Below are positions 46,657-59,117 of a stretch of 64,000 bases of DNA, piece by piece. Positions within the stretch are counted from its first letter, which is position 1. Every line of letters starts with the position of its first letter. Position numbers and translations under genes: made by a program. Under the pieces are notes generated by a model that was not told the DNA's origin, searched no databases, and saw only the letters and a list, made by a program, of their open reading frames with translations. The stretch is taken from the NCBI GenBank assembly GCA_946411635.1, contig CAMKES010000007.1, positions 19,075 through 83,074 of the forward strand, read 5' to 3'. Source of the stretch: an uncultured Clostridia bacterium. GTDB lineage: Bacteria > Bacillota > Clostridia > Christensenellales > CAG-138.

Positions 46657-47619
46657 TCAATATGACCCCGTTTCGGGATCGATGCGCACGATCGCCCTGA
46701 GCTTTGCGCTCGTCGCGCGCGGGTTCGCTTTCTGTTCCGCCTCCGACGCGACCAGCGGATGGCGCGTCAGGACCTTTGCGGTGGGTTTTCTGCCGCAGAT
46801 GCACACCGGCGCCGATTTCGGGCAGATGCAGGGATTCTCAAACGAGCGGAACGCGTTTTTCACGATGCGGTCCTCGAGAGAATGAAACGTCAGGATCGCA
46901 AGCCGTCCGCCCGGCTTCAGAAGGTCGTGCGCGGAACGGACCGCGTCCTCCAGCCCGTCGAGCTCGCCGTTGACCGCGATGCGGATCGCCTGAAAACAGC
47001 GCCGCGCCGGATGCTGCGGCTCGTTGCGGAACTTCGCGGGGATCGCGCTTTTGATCAGCTCCGCAAGCTCCGTCGTCGTTTCGATCGGAGAGACCGCGCG
47101 CTGCCGAACGATGCGCTGCGCGATCTTTGCGGAGAACTTCTCCTCGCCGTATGCAAAGAAGATGCGGCGCAGTTCGTCCTCCGGCCACTCGTTGACGACG
47201 GTTTTCGCCGTGAGCGGCGCGCTTCGGTCCATGCGCATGTCCAGCGGCGCCTCCGCCTTGTAGGAGAAGCCGCGTTCGCGCGCGTCGAGCTGATGCGAGC
47301 TGACGCCCAGATCCAGCAGGATTCCGTCGACCGCCGTCACGCCGCGCGCCGCGAGCAGCGCTTTCATGTCGAAAAAGTTGCCCTTGATCGCGGTGAAGCG
47401 ATCGCCGAAGCGGGAAAGCCGTTCGCCAGCCGCCTTCAGCGCGTCGTCGTCGCGGTCGATGCCGAAAAGCCTGCCGGTTTCGGGCATGGCGGAAAGCACC
47501 GCCTCCGCGTGGCCGCCGCCGCCCAGCGTTCCGTCCGCGAAAATGCCGCCGCGCGACGGCTCGAGAAGCGTCAGAACTTCCGAAACCATGATCGGAACGT
47601 GATGAAATCCGGTCTCCAT
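46657..47619 (-). CDS. rsmH: 16S rRNA (cytosine(1402)-N4)-methyltransferase
   Basis: HHVPIMVSEVLTLL...FADGTLGGGGHAEAVL...DLGVSSHQLDARERGFSY...LTFHSLEDRIVKNAF. Confidence 0.97.
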   Translation of the reverse strand: METGFHHVPIMVSEVLTLLEPSRGGIFADGTLGGGGHAEAVLSAMPETGRLFGIDRDDDALKAAGERLSRFGDRFTAIKGNFFDMKALLAARGVTAVDGILLDLGVSSHQLDARERGFSYKAEAPLDMRMDRSAPLTAKTVVNEWPEDELRRIFFAYGEEKFSAKIAQRIVRQRAVSPIETTTELAELIKSAIPAKFRNEPQHPARRCFQAIRIAVNGELDGLEDAVRSAHDLLKPGGRLAILTFHSLEDRIVKNAFRSFENPCICPKSAPVCICGRKPTAKVLTRHPLVASEAEQKANPRATSAKLRAIVRIDPETGSY

Positions 47620-47775
47620 GCGGCTCCTTTCTCCGAAACGGTACACTTCCACATATATATACATCGTAGATTATACACCAATCGTTCCGGCTTGTCATCC
47701 CATAATTGCGTCCGGAAAGCAAATTTTCTATGAAATATGAATAAACCGTAAATATGGCGGAGAAAATCCTCTCAT

Positions 47776-47797
47776 CCACAACATATTGTGGTATAAT
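47776..47797 (+). promoter_or_regulatory. Palindrome abutting a -10 box upstream of the topoisomerase B gene
   Basis: CCACAAcaTATTGTGG-like palindrome (47776-47791) immediately followed by TATAAT (47792-47797). Confidence 0.55.
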
Positions 47798-47825
47798 GAC
47801 GGGTACTAAAAAACGGAGGCAGAAT

Positions 47826-49778
<1,953 letters not shown>

Positions 49779-49781
49779 GCC

Positions 49782-52190
49782 ATGGCAAAGACGACGACAC
49801 CCACCCTGCCCGAGACCATCCTCTTAAAGAGCATGGACGAGGTCATGCACGATTCGATGATGCCGTACGCCGAGCACGTCATCCTCGAGCGCGCACTCCC
49901 GCGCGTCGAGGACGGTCTGAAGCCCGTGCAGAGACGCATCCTCTATACCATGATGGAGCTGGGGCTTTCCCCCGACAAGCCGCACCGCAAGAGCGCGCGC
50001 ATCGTCGGCGACTGCCTCGGCAAATACCATCCGCACGGCGACAGCTCGGTGTACGACGCGATGGTGCGTATGGCGCAGCCGTTCAACATGGGCGCCACGC
50101 TCGTCGACGGACACGGCAACTTCGGTTCGGTCGACGGCGACTCCGCCGCGGCGATGCGATACACCGAAGCCCGCATGACCGACGCGGCGCTGCTGCTCCT
50201 GAAGGACATCGACAAGGACACGGTCGACTATACGTGGAACTTCGACGACACCCTGAAGGAGCCGACGCTGCTGCCCGGACGGTTCCCGAACCTGCTGGTC
50301 AACGGCGCGAACGGCATCGCGGTCGGTCTTGCGACCTCGATCCCGCCGCACAATCCCGTCGAGGCGATCGACGCGGTCGTGGCGGTGCTGGACAATCCGC
50401 GCATCAAGATCCCGGATCTTCTGAAGATCATGCCCGCGCCGGACTTCCCGACCGGGGGATTCCTGCTCGACTCGCCGGAGATCGCGCAAAGCTACGAAAC
50501 GGGCCGCGGCAAGCTTATCATGCGCGCGCGCACGCACTTTGAAGAGGTCAGGAACGGCAAGACGCGCATCGTCATCGACGAGTTCCCGTATCAGATCAAC
50601 AAGGCCGCGTGCCTCTCGAAGATCCTGGAGCTCACGCAGGAGAAAAAGGCGCTGTTCTCCGCCGTCTCCGACATCCGCGACGAGTCCGACCGCACCGGCA
50701 CGCGCGCCGTCATCGAGATCAAGAAGGACGGCGATCCGGAGCGGATCCTGCAGCTGCTGTTCAAATACTCCGACCTGCAGTGCACGTTCGGCGCGAACTA
50801 CGTGGCGATCGCCGACGGCAAGCCGCAGCAGCTGAATCTCAAACAGATCATCGAATACTACGTGCGGCATCAGCGCAACGTCGTGACGCGCCGCACGAAG
50901 ACCGAGCTTGAGATCGCAAGGAAGCGCTGTCACATCCTGGAAGGCCTGATGGTCGCGGTCAACAACCTCGACCGCGTGATCCGGCTGATCCGCGCCAGCA
51001 AGTCGCCGAAGGAAGCGCGCGAAGGCCTCATGAAGACCTTCTCGCTCACCGAGATCCAGGCGCAGGCGATCCTCGATCTGCGGCTGCAGAAGCTCACGAA
51101 TCTCGAGCTTCTGGCGATCGAAAAGGAATATAAGGAAGTCAAAAAGCTGATCGCGGAGCTCGAAGCGATCCTCGCCTCCGACACGAAGCTCGTGCATCTC
51201 ATCAAAAAGGAGCTTCTGGAGGTCCGCAAGACGTTCGACGGCAAGCGCAGGACGCAGATCATTTCGGCCGACGCCGAGGTCGAACCCACGACGAACGAGC
51301 CGGAGACCGTCGAGGAGATGGTCGTCGCGGTCTGCGCCGATCTGAAGATCCGCAAGTGCCTGAAAAAGCAGTTCAATCTTTCGCAGATCCGCGCCGACAA
51401 GCCGGAGCGCATCCTCGAGCTCAACAGCAACGAGAGTATCCGCCTGTTCACGAACCGCGGCGCCATGCTGAACCTGAAGGTCAGCGACATTCCGGAGACC
51501 CGTCCGAGCTCGCGCGCTGCGAATCTCGTCAGCATCGTGGAGCTCGAAAAGGGCGAAACGATCGTCGGCGCCTTCCCCGACCGCGACGAGGGCAGCTATC
51601 TGTTCTGTACGACCGGCGGCATGGTGAAGCGGTCGAAGGCCGCGGACTACCGCGTACGCGGCAAGCGCACGGCGGCGCTGAACCTCAAGGACAAGGACGC
51701 GCTTCTGGGCGCGTACCCGATGCCGCGCATGGACATCATGCTCGTGACCGAACACGGCATGTGCATCCGCTTCGCCTCCGACTCCGTGCCGGAGACCGGA
51801 CGCGCGGCGGCGGGCGTCATCGGCATCAAGCTGGAGCCGAAGGACCGCGTCATGGCGTGCATGCCGGTCGGCGACGAGGGCGAGCTGATCGTGCTCACCG
51901 ACCGCGGCTTCGGCAAGCGCAGCTTCCTCTTCGACTACGAGCTGCAGGGCAGAAACGGCAAGGGCGTCAAGACCTTCGATTTCCGCAAAAACGGCAGCAA
52001 CGGCACGCGCATCGCGTACGCCGGAACCGTGCAGCAGCCCTTCACCCTCGTGATCGAACAGCGCCACGGCGCAAAGACGCCGATCAACACCGAACAGATC
52101 CACATCGAGCCGAAAGGCAGCAAGGGCGAAATGCTCCTTGCGGTCGTGCTCGACGACGACGTCATCTCGGCGTACCGCACCGACGACTGA
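49782..52190 (+). CDS. Type IIA topoisomerase subunit A (ParC-like: no clear GyrA box)
   Basis: [20 protein letters not shown]...[31 protein letters not shown]...[21 protein letters not shown] not seen. Confidence 0.93.
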   Translation: MAKTTTPTLPETILLKSMDEVMHDSMMPYAEHVILERALPRVEDGLKPVQRRILYTMMELGLSPDKPHRKSARIVGDCLGKYHPHGDSSVYDAMVRMAQPFNMGATLVDGHGNFGSVDGDSAAAMRYTEARMTDAALLLLKDIDKDTVDYTWNFDDTLKEPTLLPGRFPNLLVNGANGIAVGLATSIPPHNPVEAIDAVVAVLDNPRIKIPDLLKIMPAPDFPTGGFLLDSPEIAQSYETGRGKLIMRARTHFEEVRNGKTRIVIDEFPYQINKAACLSKILELTQEKKALFSAVSDIRDESDRTGTRAVIEIKKDGDPERILQLLFKYSDLQCTFGANYVAIADGKPQQLNLKQIIEYYVRHQRNVVTRRTKTELEIARKRCHILEGLMVAVNNLDRVIRLIRASKSPKEAREGLMKTFSLTEIQAQAILDLRLQKLTNLELLAIEKEYKEVKKLIAELEAILASDTKLVHLIKKELLEVRKTFDGKRRTQIISADAEVEPTTNEPETVEEMVVAVCADLKIRKCLKKQFNLSQIRADKPERILELNSNESIRLFTNRGAMLNLKVSDIPETRPSSRAANLVSIVELEKGETIVGAFPDRDEGSYLFCTTGGMVKRSKAADYRVRGKRTAALNLKDKDALLGAYPMPRMDIMLVTEHGMCIRFASDSVPETGRAAAGVIGIKLEPKDRVMACMPVGDEGELIVLTDRGFGKRSFLFDYELQGRNGKGVKTFDFRKNGSNGTRIAYAGTVQQPFTLVIEQRHGAKTPINTEQIHIEPKGSKGEMLLAVVLDDDVISAYRTDD

Positions 52191-52211
52191 TCCGAATCGA
52201 CGGAAATACTG

Positions 52212-52241
52212 CGCACCCGATCCCGGTCGGGTGCGTTTTTT
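52212..52241 (+). terminator. Rho-independent terminator
   Basis: CGCACCCGA-TCCCGG-TCGGGTGCG-TTTTTT. Confidence 0.85.
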
Positions 52242-52293
52242 CACGGCATTTTGAAAGAATTGTGACACGAAAGCAAACTCCTGCCGGAACGTA

Positions 52294-52321
52294 TTGCATA
52301 TTTGCAAAACTGTGCTATGAT
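52294..52321 (+). promoter_or_regulatory. Predicted clpB promoter
   Basis: TTGCAT-N16-TATGAT with TGTGC extended -10. Confidence 0.7.
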
Positions 52322-52325
52322 TAGT

Positions 52326-52352
52326 TTAGCACTCGGAGGTTGAGAGTGCTAA
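52326..52352 (+). promoter_or_regulatory. CIRCE operator (HrcA binding site)
   Basis: TTAGCACTC-GGAGGTTGA-GAGTGCTAA: exact 9-9-9 CIRCE consensus. Confidence 0.96.
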
Positions 52353-52397
52353 AACGAATTTGACGGCAAGATCCGTTTCGATAAGGAGGCGAAGCAT

Positions 52398-54980
52398 ATG
52401 AATGCAAACCGATTCACACAAAAATCTCTGGAAGCGATCCAGAGCGCGCAGCAGTTTGCGGACGCGAACCGCAACACGCAGGTGGAGCCGATCCATCTTC
52501 TGAAGGCGCTGACCGACGAGCGCGAGGATCTGAACGCGCAGCTTTTAGGCTCCATGCAGGTGGACCTGAACGCGTTTTCGAGCGCGGTCGACCGCGCGAT
52601 CGAGGGTCTTCCGACCTACGCCGGCGACGGGCAGCAGGCGGGCGCGGCGCCGACGGTATCGCGCGTGCTCGTCGAGGCCGACGCGCAGGCGAAGCGCATG
52701 GGCGACGCGTACGTTTCCGTCGAGCATCTGATGCTGGGACTGCTGGAAAAGCCGGACGAAACGCTGAAAAAGCTGTTCCGCACGTTCAGCGTCACGAAGG
52801 ACGCGTATCTGTCCGCGCTGAAGGCGGTGCGCGGCAACCGGCAGGTGAACACCGACAATCCCGAAGGCACCTATGACGTGCTGAAAAAGTACGGGCAGGA
52901 CCTCGTGGAGCTTGCGCGCGCGCATAAGCTCGACCCGGTCATCGGCCGCGACAACGAGATCCGCAGCATCATCCGGATCCTTTCGAGAAAGACGAAGAAT
53001 AACCCGTGCCTGATCGGCGAACCGGGCGTCGGCAAGACGGCGATCGCCGAGGGGCTCGCGCTGCGCATCGTGCGCGGCGACGTGCCCGACAATCTGAAGG
53101 ACCGCAGCATCTTCTCGCTCGACATGGGCGCTCTGGTCGCGGGCGCGAAGTACCGCGGCGAATTCGAGGAGCGTCTGAAGGCCGTGCTCGAGGAGATCAA
53201 AAAGAGCGACGGCAAGATCATTCTGTTCATCGACGAGCTGCACACCATCGTCGGCGCGGGCAAGACCGAGGGCGCGATGGACGCGGGCAACCTCTTAAAG
53301 CCGATGCTCGCGCGCGGCGAACTGCACTGCATCGGCGCGACGACGCTCGACGAGTACCGCAAGTACATCGAGAAGGACGCGGCGCTCGAACGTCGGTTCC
53401 AGCCGGTCATGGTCGAGGAGCCGAGCGTTGAGGACACGATCTCGATCCTCCGCGGTCTCGAGGAGCGCTACGAGGTCTTCCACGGCGTGAAGATCCACGA
53501 CGCGGCGCTGATCGCGGCGGCGACGCTTTCCGACCGGTACATTTCCGACCGGTTTTTGCCCGACAAGGCGATCGACCTCGTCGACGAGGCGTGCGCGCTG
53601 ATCAAGACCGAGATGAACTCGATGCCGAGCGAGATGGACGAAAAGATGCGCCGCATCATGCAGCTCGAGATCGAGGAAACGTCCCTGAAGCAGGACGACG
53701 ATCCGAAGTCCAAGGCGCACCTCCAGGAGATCGAAAAGCAGCTGAGCGAACAGCGCGACGAATTCAACGCGATGAAGGCGAAGTGGGAAGCCGAAAAGGT
53801 CGAGATCTCGAAGGTGCAGTCGCTGCGCTCCGAGATCGAATCCGTCAGCAACGAGATCACCGCGGCGGAGAACGCCTACGACCTCAACAAGGCGGCGGAG
53901 CTGAAGTACGGCAGGCTTCCGCAGCTTCAGAAGGAGCTCGCAGACGCCGAAGCGAAGAACGCGACGCGGGAAAACACGCTGCTGCGCGACCACGTCACCG
54001 AGGATGAGATCGCGCAGATCGTATCCCGCTGGACCGGCATTCCGGTGTCGAAGCTGCTCGAAAGCGAGCGGAAGAAGCTCCTGCATCTCGACGAGGTGCT
54101 GCACCGCCGCATCGTCGGACAGGACGACGCGGTGAGCCGCGTGTGCGACGCGATCCTCCGGTCGCGCGCCGGCATCCAGAACCCGAACCGGCCGATCGGC
54201 TCGTTCCTGTTCCTCGGTCCCACCGGCGTCGGCAAGACGGAGCTGTGCAAGGCGCTCGCCGAAGCGCTGTTCGACAGCGAGCGGAACATGGTCCGCATCG
54301 ATATGAGCGAATACATGGAGCAGTACTCCGTGGCGCGGCTCATCGGCGCGCCTCCGGGCTACGTCGGCTACGACGAGGGCGGTCAGCTGACCGAAGCGGT
54401 CCGCAGAAAGCCGTACGCGGTCGTGCTGTTCGACGAGGTCGAAAAGGCGCATCCGGACGTGCTGAACGTGCTGCTGCAGGTGCTCGACGACGGACGCATC
54501 ACCGACGGTCAGGGACGGACGGTCGATTTCAAGAACACGATCATCATCCTGACCTCGAACATCGGCTCCGACACGCTGCTCGAGGGCATGGACGCCGAAG
54601 GGCGTCTGCGCCCGGGCGTCGAGGACTGGGTCCGCAACGAGCTGAAGACGCGCTTCCGCCCCGAGTTCATCAACCGTCTCGACGAGATCGCGTTCTTCAA
54701 GCCGCTCACCGGCGAGAACCTCAAAAACATCGTCGAGCTGCTGTTCAAGGACCTCGAAAAGCGGCTCGCGTCGAGAAACTACCGGCTCGAGGTCACCGAA
54801 GCCGCGAAGGCGTATATCGTGGAGAACGGCTCCGATCCGCAGTTCGGCGCGCGTCCGCTGAAGCGGTTCCTCCAGTCGCACGCGGAATCGCTGCTTGCGC
54901 GGCACATCATCCGCGAGTCCCCCGCCGAGGGCACGCTTCTGACCCTCGACGCGAACGAAACGGGACTGTTCGTGCGATAA
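52398..54980 (+). CDS. clpB: ATP-dependent chaperone ClpB
   Basis: [22 protein letters not shown]...middle coiled-coil domain...[22 protein letters not shown]...[36 protein letters not shown]. Confidence 0.97.
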   Translation: MNANRFTQKSLEAIQSAQQFADANRNTQVEPIHLLKALTDEREDLNAQLLGSMQVDLNAFSSAVDRAIEGLPTYAGDGQQAGAAPTVSRVLVEADAQAKRMGDAYVSVEHLMLGLLEKPDETLKKLFRTFSVTKDAYLSALKAVRGNRQVNTDNPEGTYDVLKKYGQDLVELARAHKLDPVIGRDNEIRSIIRILSRKTKNNPCLIGEPGVGKTAIAEGLALRIVRGDVPDNLKDRSIFSLDMGALVAGAKYRGEFEERLKAVLEEIKKSDGKIILFIDELHTIVGAGKTEGAMDAGNLLKPMLARGELHCIGATTLDEYRKYIEKDAALERRFQPVMVEEPSVEDTISILRGLEERYEVFHGVKIHDAALIAAATLSDRYISDRFLPDKAIDLVDEACALIKTEMNSMPSEMDEKMRRIMQLEIEETSLKQDDDPKSKAHLQEIEKQLSEQRDEFNAMKAKWEAEKVEISKVQSLRSEIESVSNEITAAENAYDLNKAAELKYGRLPQLQKELADAEAKNATRENTLLRDHVTEDEIAQIVSRWTGIPVSKLLESERKKLLHLDEVLHRRIVGQDDAVSRVCDAILRSRAGIQNPNRPIGSFLFLGPTGVGKTELCKALAEALFDSERNMVRIDMSEYMEQYSVARLIGAPPGYVGYDEGGQLTEAVRRKPYAVVLFDEVEKAHPDVLNVLLQVLDDGRITDGQGRTVDFKNTIIILTSNIGSDTLLEGMDAEGRLRPGVEDWVRNELKTRFRPEFINRLDEIAFFKPLTGENLKNIVELLFKDLEKRLASRNYRLEVTEAAKAYIVENGSDPQFGARPLKRFLQSHAESLLARHIIRESPAEGTLLTLDANETGLFVR

Positions 54981-54987
54981 CAAGACA

Positions 54988-55023
54988 GAAAAAACAGGCT
55001 GAGGATACTCAGTCTGTTTTTTT
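54988..55023. terminator. Bidirectional Rho-independent terminator
   Basis: AAAACAGGCTGA-GGATAC-TCAGTCTGTTTT. Confidence 0.8.
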
Positions 55024-55052
55024 ATTCTGCGCCGAAGGGATCCCGGATCGCC

Positions 55053-56141
55053 TCAGACGAAATACTTTTTCACGAACGGGATCTGATTCAGGATCAGCGA
55101 CACAACGAAGGACGCCAGGAACACGAGGATCGTGATCACCGGAACGGACAGATACGGGTTGAACGTGATCGTATCAAGCCCGAGCGCCTTGAACGCGTCG
55201 ATCAGGATCGGATGAACGAGATAGACGCCGAAGGTGGCTTTGGACAGCACGGTGATCGCCTTCTGCGCACGAGCGGAGTACGGACGCTGAAGAAGCCCCT
55301 TTCCGAGCAAAAACACGCCGCACGACGTCATGGCCACGTTGACGGTTTCGTCCTGATAGAACAGAACGATCTTGTGCTGCAGACGGAAATCCAGCAGGTA
55401 ATAATTGATCCGTTTCGTCAGCAGGACCGTCGCCGCCGTGCCGGCGATCACGAGCGCCGCGGCAAGAGCGGTTCTTCTTTTCGTCAGTTCGATCCGGTCC
55501 AGCCAATATCCGAGAACAAAATAGAACGAATAGCCGAACGGCAGATACAGATACGCCTGATCCCATACGCTCTGCACAAACGCCGCCGAATTCGGACGGA
55601 ACACGGCAAGGATCGCGACCGTCTGCGGAACGACGATGCCGACCAGGAAGGAAAGGATCAGAAAATAGCGCAGCAGCGTCCTGTTCCGAACGACGGGACG
55701 CAGGAACGGGACGATCATGTAAAGCCCGACGATCATGTACAGATACCAAAGATGGTAATGTCCCTTGATCGCTTCTTTGACCGCGTCGGAAAGCGGCGTT
55801 CCCCGATACAGGGAGATCGCCGCATACAGCGCCGACCAGAAGAGAAACGCCGTCACGATACGAAGGACGTATTTCCCGTAAATGCTCCTGATCGGGCGGT
55901 CCTTGGACAGAAACAGCGCGCCGCTGATCATGGCGAACAGCGAGACCGCAAAGCGAACGCTGCCGTCGTACAGGTTGAACGCACGCCATTCGGGCGTCTT
56001 CAGCTTCACGTAAAACCAATGCTGCGCCGAGACGTGCAGCATGACCACGGCGAACGCCGCGATGATCTTCAGCACGTCGAAACAGATCTGCCGGTCTTTC
56101 GAAACGATCGGCTCAAGGCTGTTTTGTTCCGTGTTTTTCAT
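55053..56141 (-). CDS. Acyltransferase_3-family membrane acyltransferase
   Basis: CFDVLKIIAAFAVVMLHVSAQHW...MISGALFLSKDRPI, multi-TM. Confidence 0.9.
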   Translation of the reverse strand: MKNTEQNSLEPIVSKDRQICFDVLKIIAAFAVVMLHVSAQHWFYVKLKTPEWRAFNLYDGSVRFAVSLFAMISGALFLSKDRPIRSIYGKYVLRIVTAFLFWSALYAAISLYRGTPLSDAVKEAIKGHYHLWYLYMIVGLYMIVPFLRPVVRNRTLLRYFLILSFLVGIVVPQTVAILAVFRPNSAAFVQSVWDQAYLYLPFGYSFYFVLGYWLDRIELTKRRTALAAALVIAGTAATVLLTKRINYYLLDFRLQHKIVLFYQDETVNVAMTSCGVFLLGKGLLQRPYSARAQKAITVLSKATFGVYLVHPILIDAFKALGLDTITFNPYLSVPVITILVFLASFVVSLILNQIPFVKKYFV

Positions 56142-56211
56142 GGGATCGCCTCCTCTCCCGGCGTCCGAAGATCAAAAGGAGGACCCGGGCAGGGTCCTCC
56201 CGATCCGTTTC

Positions 56212-58848
56212 TCAGTATTTGCGGAACAGGACCTCGGAATTCGGTCCGTAGTACTGAACGTGCGACGTGGTGCTCAGATTCTTCGTCCAGTTGTACACAC
56301 AGCTGTAAACGTAATCGTACAGCTCTTTGACCGTGATCTCTTTGTTCTTGTTCTTGTCCGCAGGCATCGACCCCGTATACGCGCCGTTCGGATATTTGCA
56401 GCCCATTCCTTTCAGGATCGCCGAGCCGATTGCGTGTCCGCGGTACCATGTGCCGTCGATGTAAGCGATATCTCTGTCCCAGCCGCCTTCCCAGCCGACC
56501 TCGTCCTTCGCCGCCGCGGTGAGAACGATGAACTTGCTCTGCCGGAGCTCGCCGGACCGCGTGCCGCTCTGTCCGCCCTCCGGTTCAAGATAGTAACCGG
56601 AGAACGCGTCGATGATCTCCTGGTTGTAGGCCTCCGGATCGATCGTTTCGCCGTCTGCACCGTCGGACGTTGCGATCGCGTTGCCGCTGAAGCAGCTGCT
56701 GATGATCACGATCACGCGGCCCTTGACCCCGGACAGCGCTTCGGCCAATTCCGAGAACGTGATATAGTTTCCTTCCACCGTGCAGAGCGCGCCCTGATAC
56801 GTCGCGTTTCCGCCCGCATTGGCGCCGTGTCCGGCGAAATAGAACAGCGAGACGTCGTAGTCGTTCGCGGCGGCAAACGTCGTTTTGATCCCGTTCAGGA
56901 TCTGCGTCTTCGTCGCGTCATGCAGCTTCGTGCAGGTGAATTTGTTGGAAAGACCCGAGAGCATGCCGGCGATCGCGTCGGCGTCGTTGCCGCTGCCGGG
57001 CAGGTCGTTTTCCGATTCGTAATCCGATTCGCCGACCAGCAGCGCGCGGTACTTGCTGTTCGTGACCGTCTGCCCGCTGCCGGGCTTCATCGACAGCACG
57101 TTCGACCAGGCGCCGTAGTACTGCGAGCCTTCAAAATTCTGATAGGAGCGGAGGCAGACGTAATACGTCGTGCCGTTCTTGAGCGAAGGAATATTGATCG
57201 AGCCCTGCGCGGGATCGCTGACCCAGACCGACTTGACGTTCTCCGTGAACGACGCGTTCGTCGCGTACTTGATCTGATACCCGGTGAATTTGTTCGACGG
57301 CGACCAGTTCACCGTGATCTGTTTGTTCCCGGCGACCAGCGATTTCAAAACGCGCGTGGTGACGCGGACCGTGGTCCTGAGCGGCCCCACCACACCGAGA
57401 TTGTAGTTGTCGCCGACGTTGCCGCCGATCTGCGTGCCGGTCACCGGATCGGTGCGCTTTGCAAAGTACGCCTTGACGCCGTACTGATAGCGCGAGGTTG
57501 CGTACACGTTCGTATCGGTCCACGAAAGCTCCGTCGTATTGTTCCAGCGCTCGAACGTCGTCCACGTGCCCGTCTTGCTGCTCCACGCGCGGCGATAGAT
57601 GACGTAGCCCGCCGCGCCGTTCACGGCGTCCCACGTGATTTTGATGCCGTCGTTCCGGTTCACGACCGTCGTGGTCTTCGTCGCGGGCAGGTAGATCTTG
57701 AACCAGCCGCGGATCGTGCCCGAATGCGCGCCGGTGAACGTCACGAACACGTATCCCGTGCCGGCGGCGGTATTCTCGCGGTATTCGTACGTATATCCGG
57801 ACGGATCGACCGTCGTGCCGTCCGCCTTGTTCCGCACGGTAAACCGCGGCGTCTGCGCCTTGCCGTTTGCGATCACGTACGGCGTCGTGCCTTTGAACTT
57901 CACGTCGCTGCTGTTCCAGACGATCTCGGGTTCGAACGCGGCTTGTTCCTGTTCGATCATGACCGTGATGCTGCCCGTCCGATCGTTGCTGTAATACCGC
58001 GCGCCGATCCAATAGGTCTCTCCGGCATTCATCTCGTACGTGAACGAGAAATTGGTGCTTTCGTTCGAATCGTCGTTATACAGGATCGCACCGTACCCGT
58101 CCTCCAGCAGAACGCCGAGCGTGTCGTCTTCTCCGACGGAATAGACGCGATACGTTCCGCTTTCGGTCGGTCGGAAGGGATAGTACCAGATGCTGCCCTG
58201 CGTGCTGATGGTATACGTGTTTTCTCCGAGGGTCAGCTCCGGCGATCCGCTCGCGTAAGGATAATCGATCAGGACCGGGATCGATCCGGTCTGCGTTTCA
58301 TCATAAAACCTCACGCCGACGTACAGAACCTCGCCGGCATCGTGATAGCCGGAACTCCGGATCGAAAAGAACCGATCGTATCCGCTGTCGTCGTCCTCAA
58401 AGGTCACGTTCAGGCTGCTGTCCGTAAGATATCCGACCGTATCCATGACGATGACGCCGTCTTCGTAATACGGCGCAAGGGAGGAAAACCAGTAATACCC
58501 GCTGATCGGGATCGTGAAGGGACGGTAGACCGTTTCACCGGGCTCGCTGACCGTGAACCAGTTTACGCCGAGGCGAAGCGCGGAGTCGTCGATCCGTCTG
58601 GTTCCTTCCGAAACGGCCGGCATTGCGTCCGCGTTTTTTTCCGTCAGGGAAAGACCCTGCGGAATACAGATCTCCGGCACGCATTTGCCGTCCGAAGCGT
58701 CCTCCTCCGGGACCTCGGTCCGTTCCGGTATGCGGTCCGGATCGTTTGCCGGTTCTTCCGCCCGCTCCGCCGACGCGGCCGGGATCAGCGCAAGAAGCAT
58801 CACAAGGCTCAGCAGGAGCGCAAGGATCGTTTTCCGTCTCTGTTTCAT
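56212..58848 (-). CDS. Secreted caspase-like (C14/metacaspase) peptidase with PPC-like and FN3-like domains
   Basis: Signal peptide; KYRALLVGESDYESENDLPGSGNDADAIAGML; DVSLFYFAGHGAN (catalytic His); GRVIVIISSCFSGNAI (catalytic Cys); FN3-like repeats (ITWDAVNGAAGYVIYRR, VNWSPSNKFTGYQIKYATN). Confidence 0.88.
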   Translation of the reverse strand: MKQRRKTILALLLSLVMLLALIPAASAERAEEPANDPDRIPERTEVPEEDASDGKCVPEICIPQGLSLTEKNADAMPAVSEGTRRIDDSALRLGVNWFTVSEPGETVYRPFTIPISGYYWFSSLAPYYEDGVIVMDTVGYLTDSSLNVTFEDDDSGYDRFFSIRSSGYHDAGEVLYVGVRFYDETQTGSIPVLIDYPYASGSPELTLGENTYTISTQGSIWYYPFRPTESGTYRVYSVGEDDTLGVLLEDGYGAILYNDDSNESTNFSFTYEMNAGETYWIGARYYSNDRTGSITVMIEQEQAAFEPEIVWNSSDVKFKGTTPYVIANGKAQTPRFTVRNKADGTTVDPSGYTYEYRENTAAGTGYVFVTFTGAHSGTIRGWFKIYLPATKTTTVVNRNDGIKITWDAVNGAAGYVIYRRAWSSKTGTWTTFERWNNTTELSWTDTNVYATSRYQYGVKAYFAKRTDPVTGTQIGGNVGDNYNLGVVGPLRTTVRVTTRVLKSLVAGNKQITVNWSPSNKFTGYQIKYATNASFTENVKSVWVSDPAQGSINIPSLKNGTTYYVCLRSYQNFEGSQYYGAWSNVLSMKPGSGQTVTNSKYRALLVGESDYESENDLPGSGNDADAIAGMLSGLSNKFTCTKLHDATKTQILNGIKTTFAAANDYDVSLFYFAGHGANAGGNATYQGALCTVEGNYITFSELAEALSGVKGRVIVIISSCFSGNAIATSDGADGETIDPEAYNQEIIDAFSGYYLEPEGGQSGTRSGELRQSKFIVLTAAAKDEVGWEGGWDRDIAYIDGTWYRGHAIGSAILKGMGCKYPNGAYTGSMPADKNKNKEITVKELYDYVYSCVYNWTKNLSTTSHVQYYGPNSEVLFRKY

Positions 58849-59117
58849 GTTCCCATTCCCCTTTTGCAATTTATATCCGTACGGTCTCCCGAAACGGACC
58901 GCACAATCTCCTATGTAAAAATTTACCGCATCGGACGGCGTTTGTCAAGAAAACGCGGCGCGCTTCCGTCATTTGAAACGGTGCAGGAAACCGCGCATTC
59001 TTAAAAAATGTACTTTGATTTTCATTCGTATTGTATTATACTATAAACAAACTATCCGCAGTATGGTCGGTTTTGTACACGGATAGTCCAAAAAGGAGCA
59101 TATTAGGGGGTAAAGAG

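Noticed and set aside
49824-52307. 827-aa ORF antisense to topoisomerase subunit A
   Set aside because: Shadow ORF; the coding strand is unambiguous.
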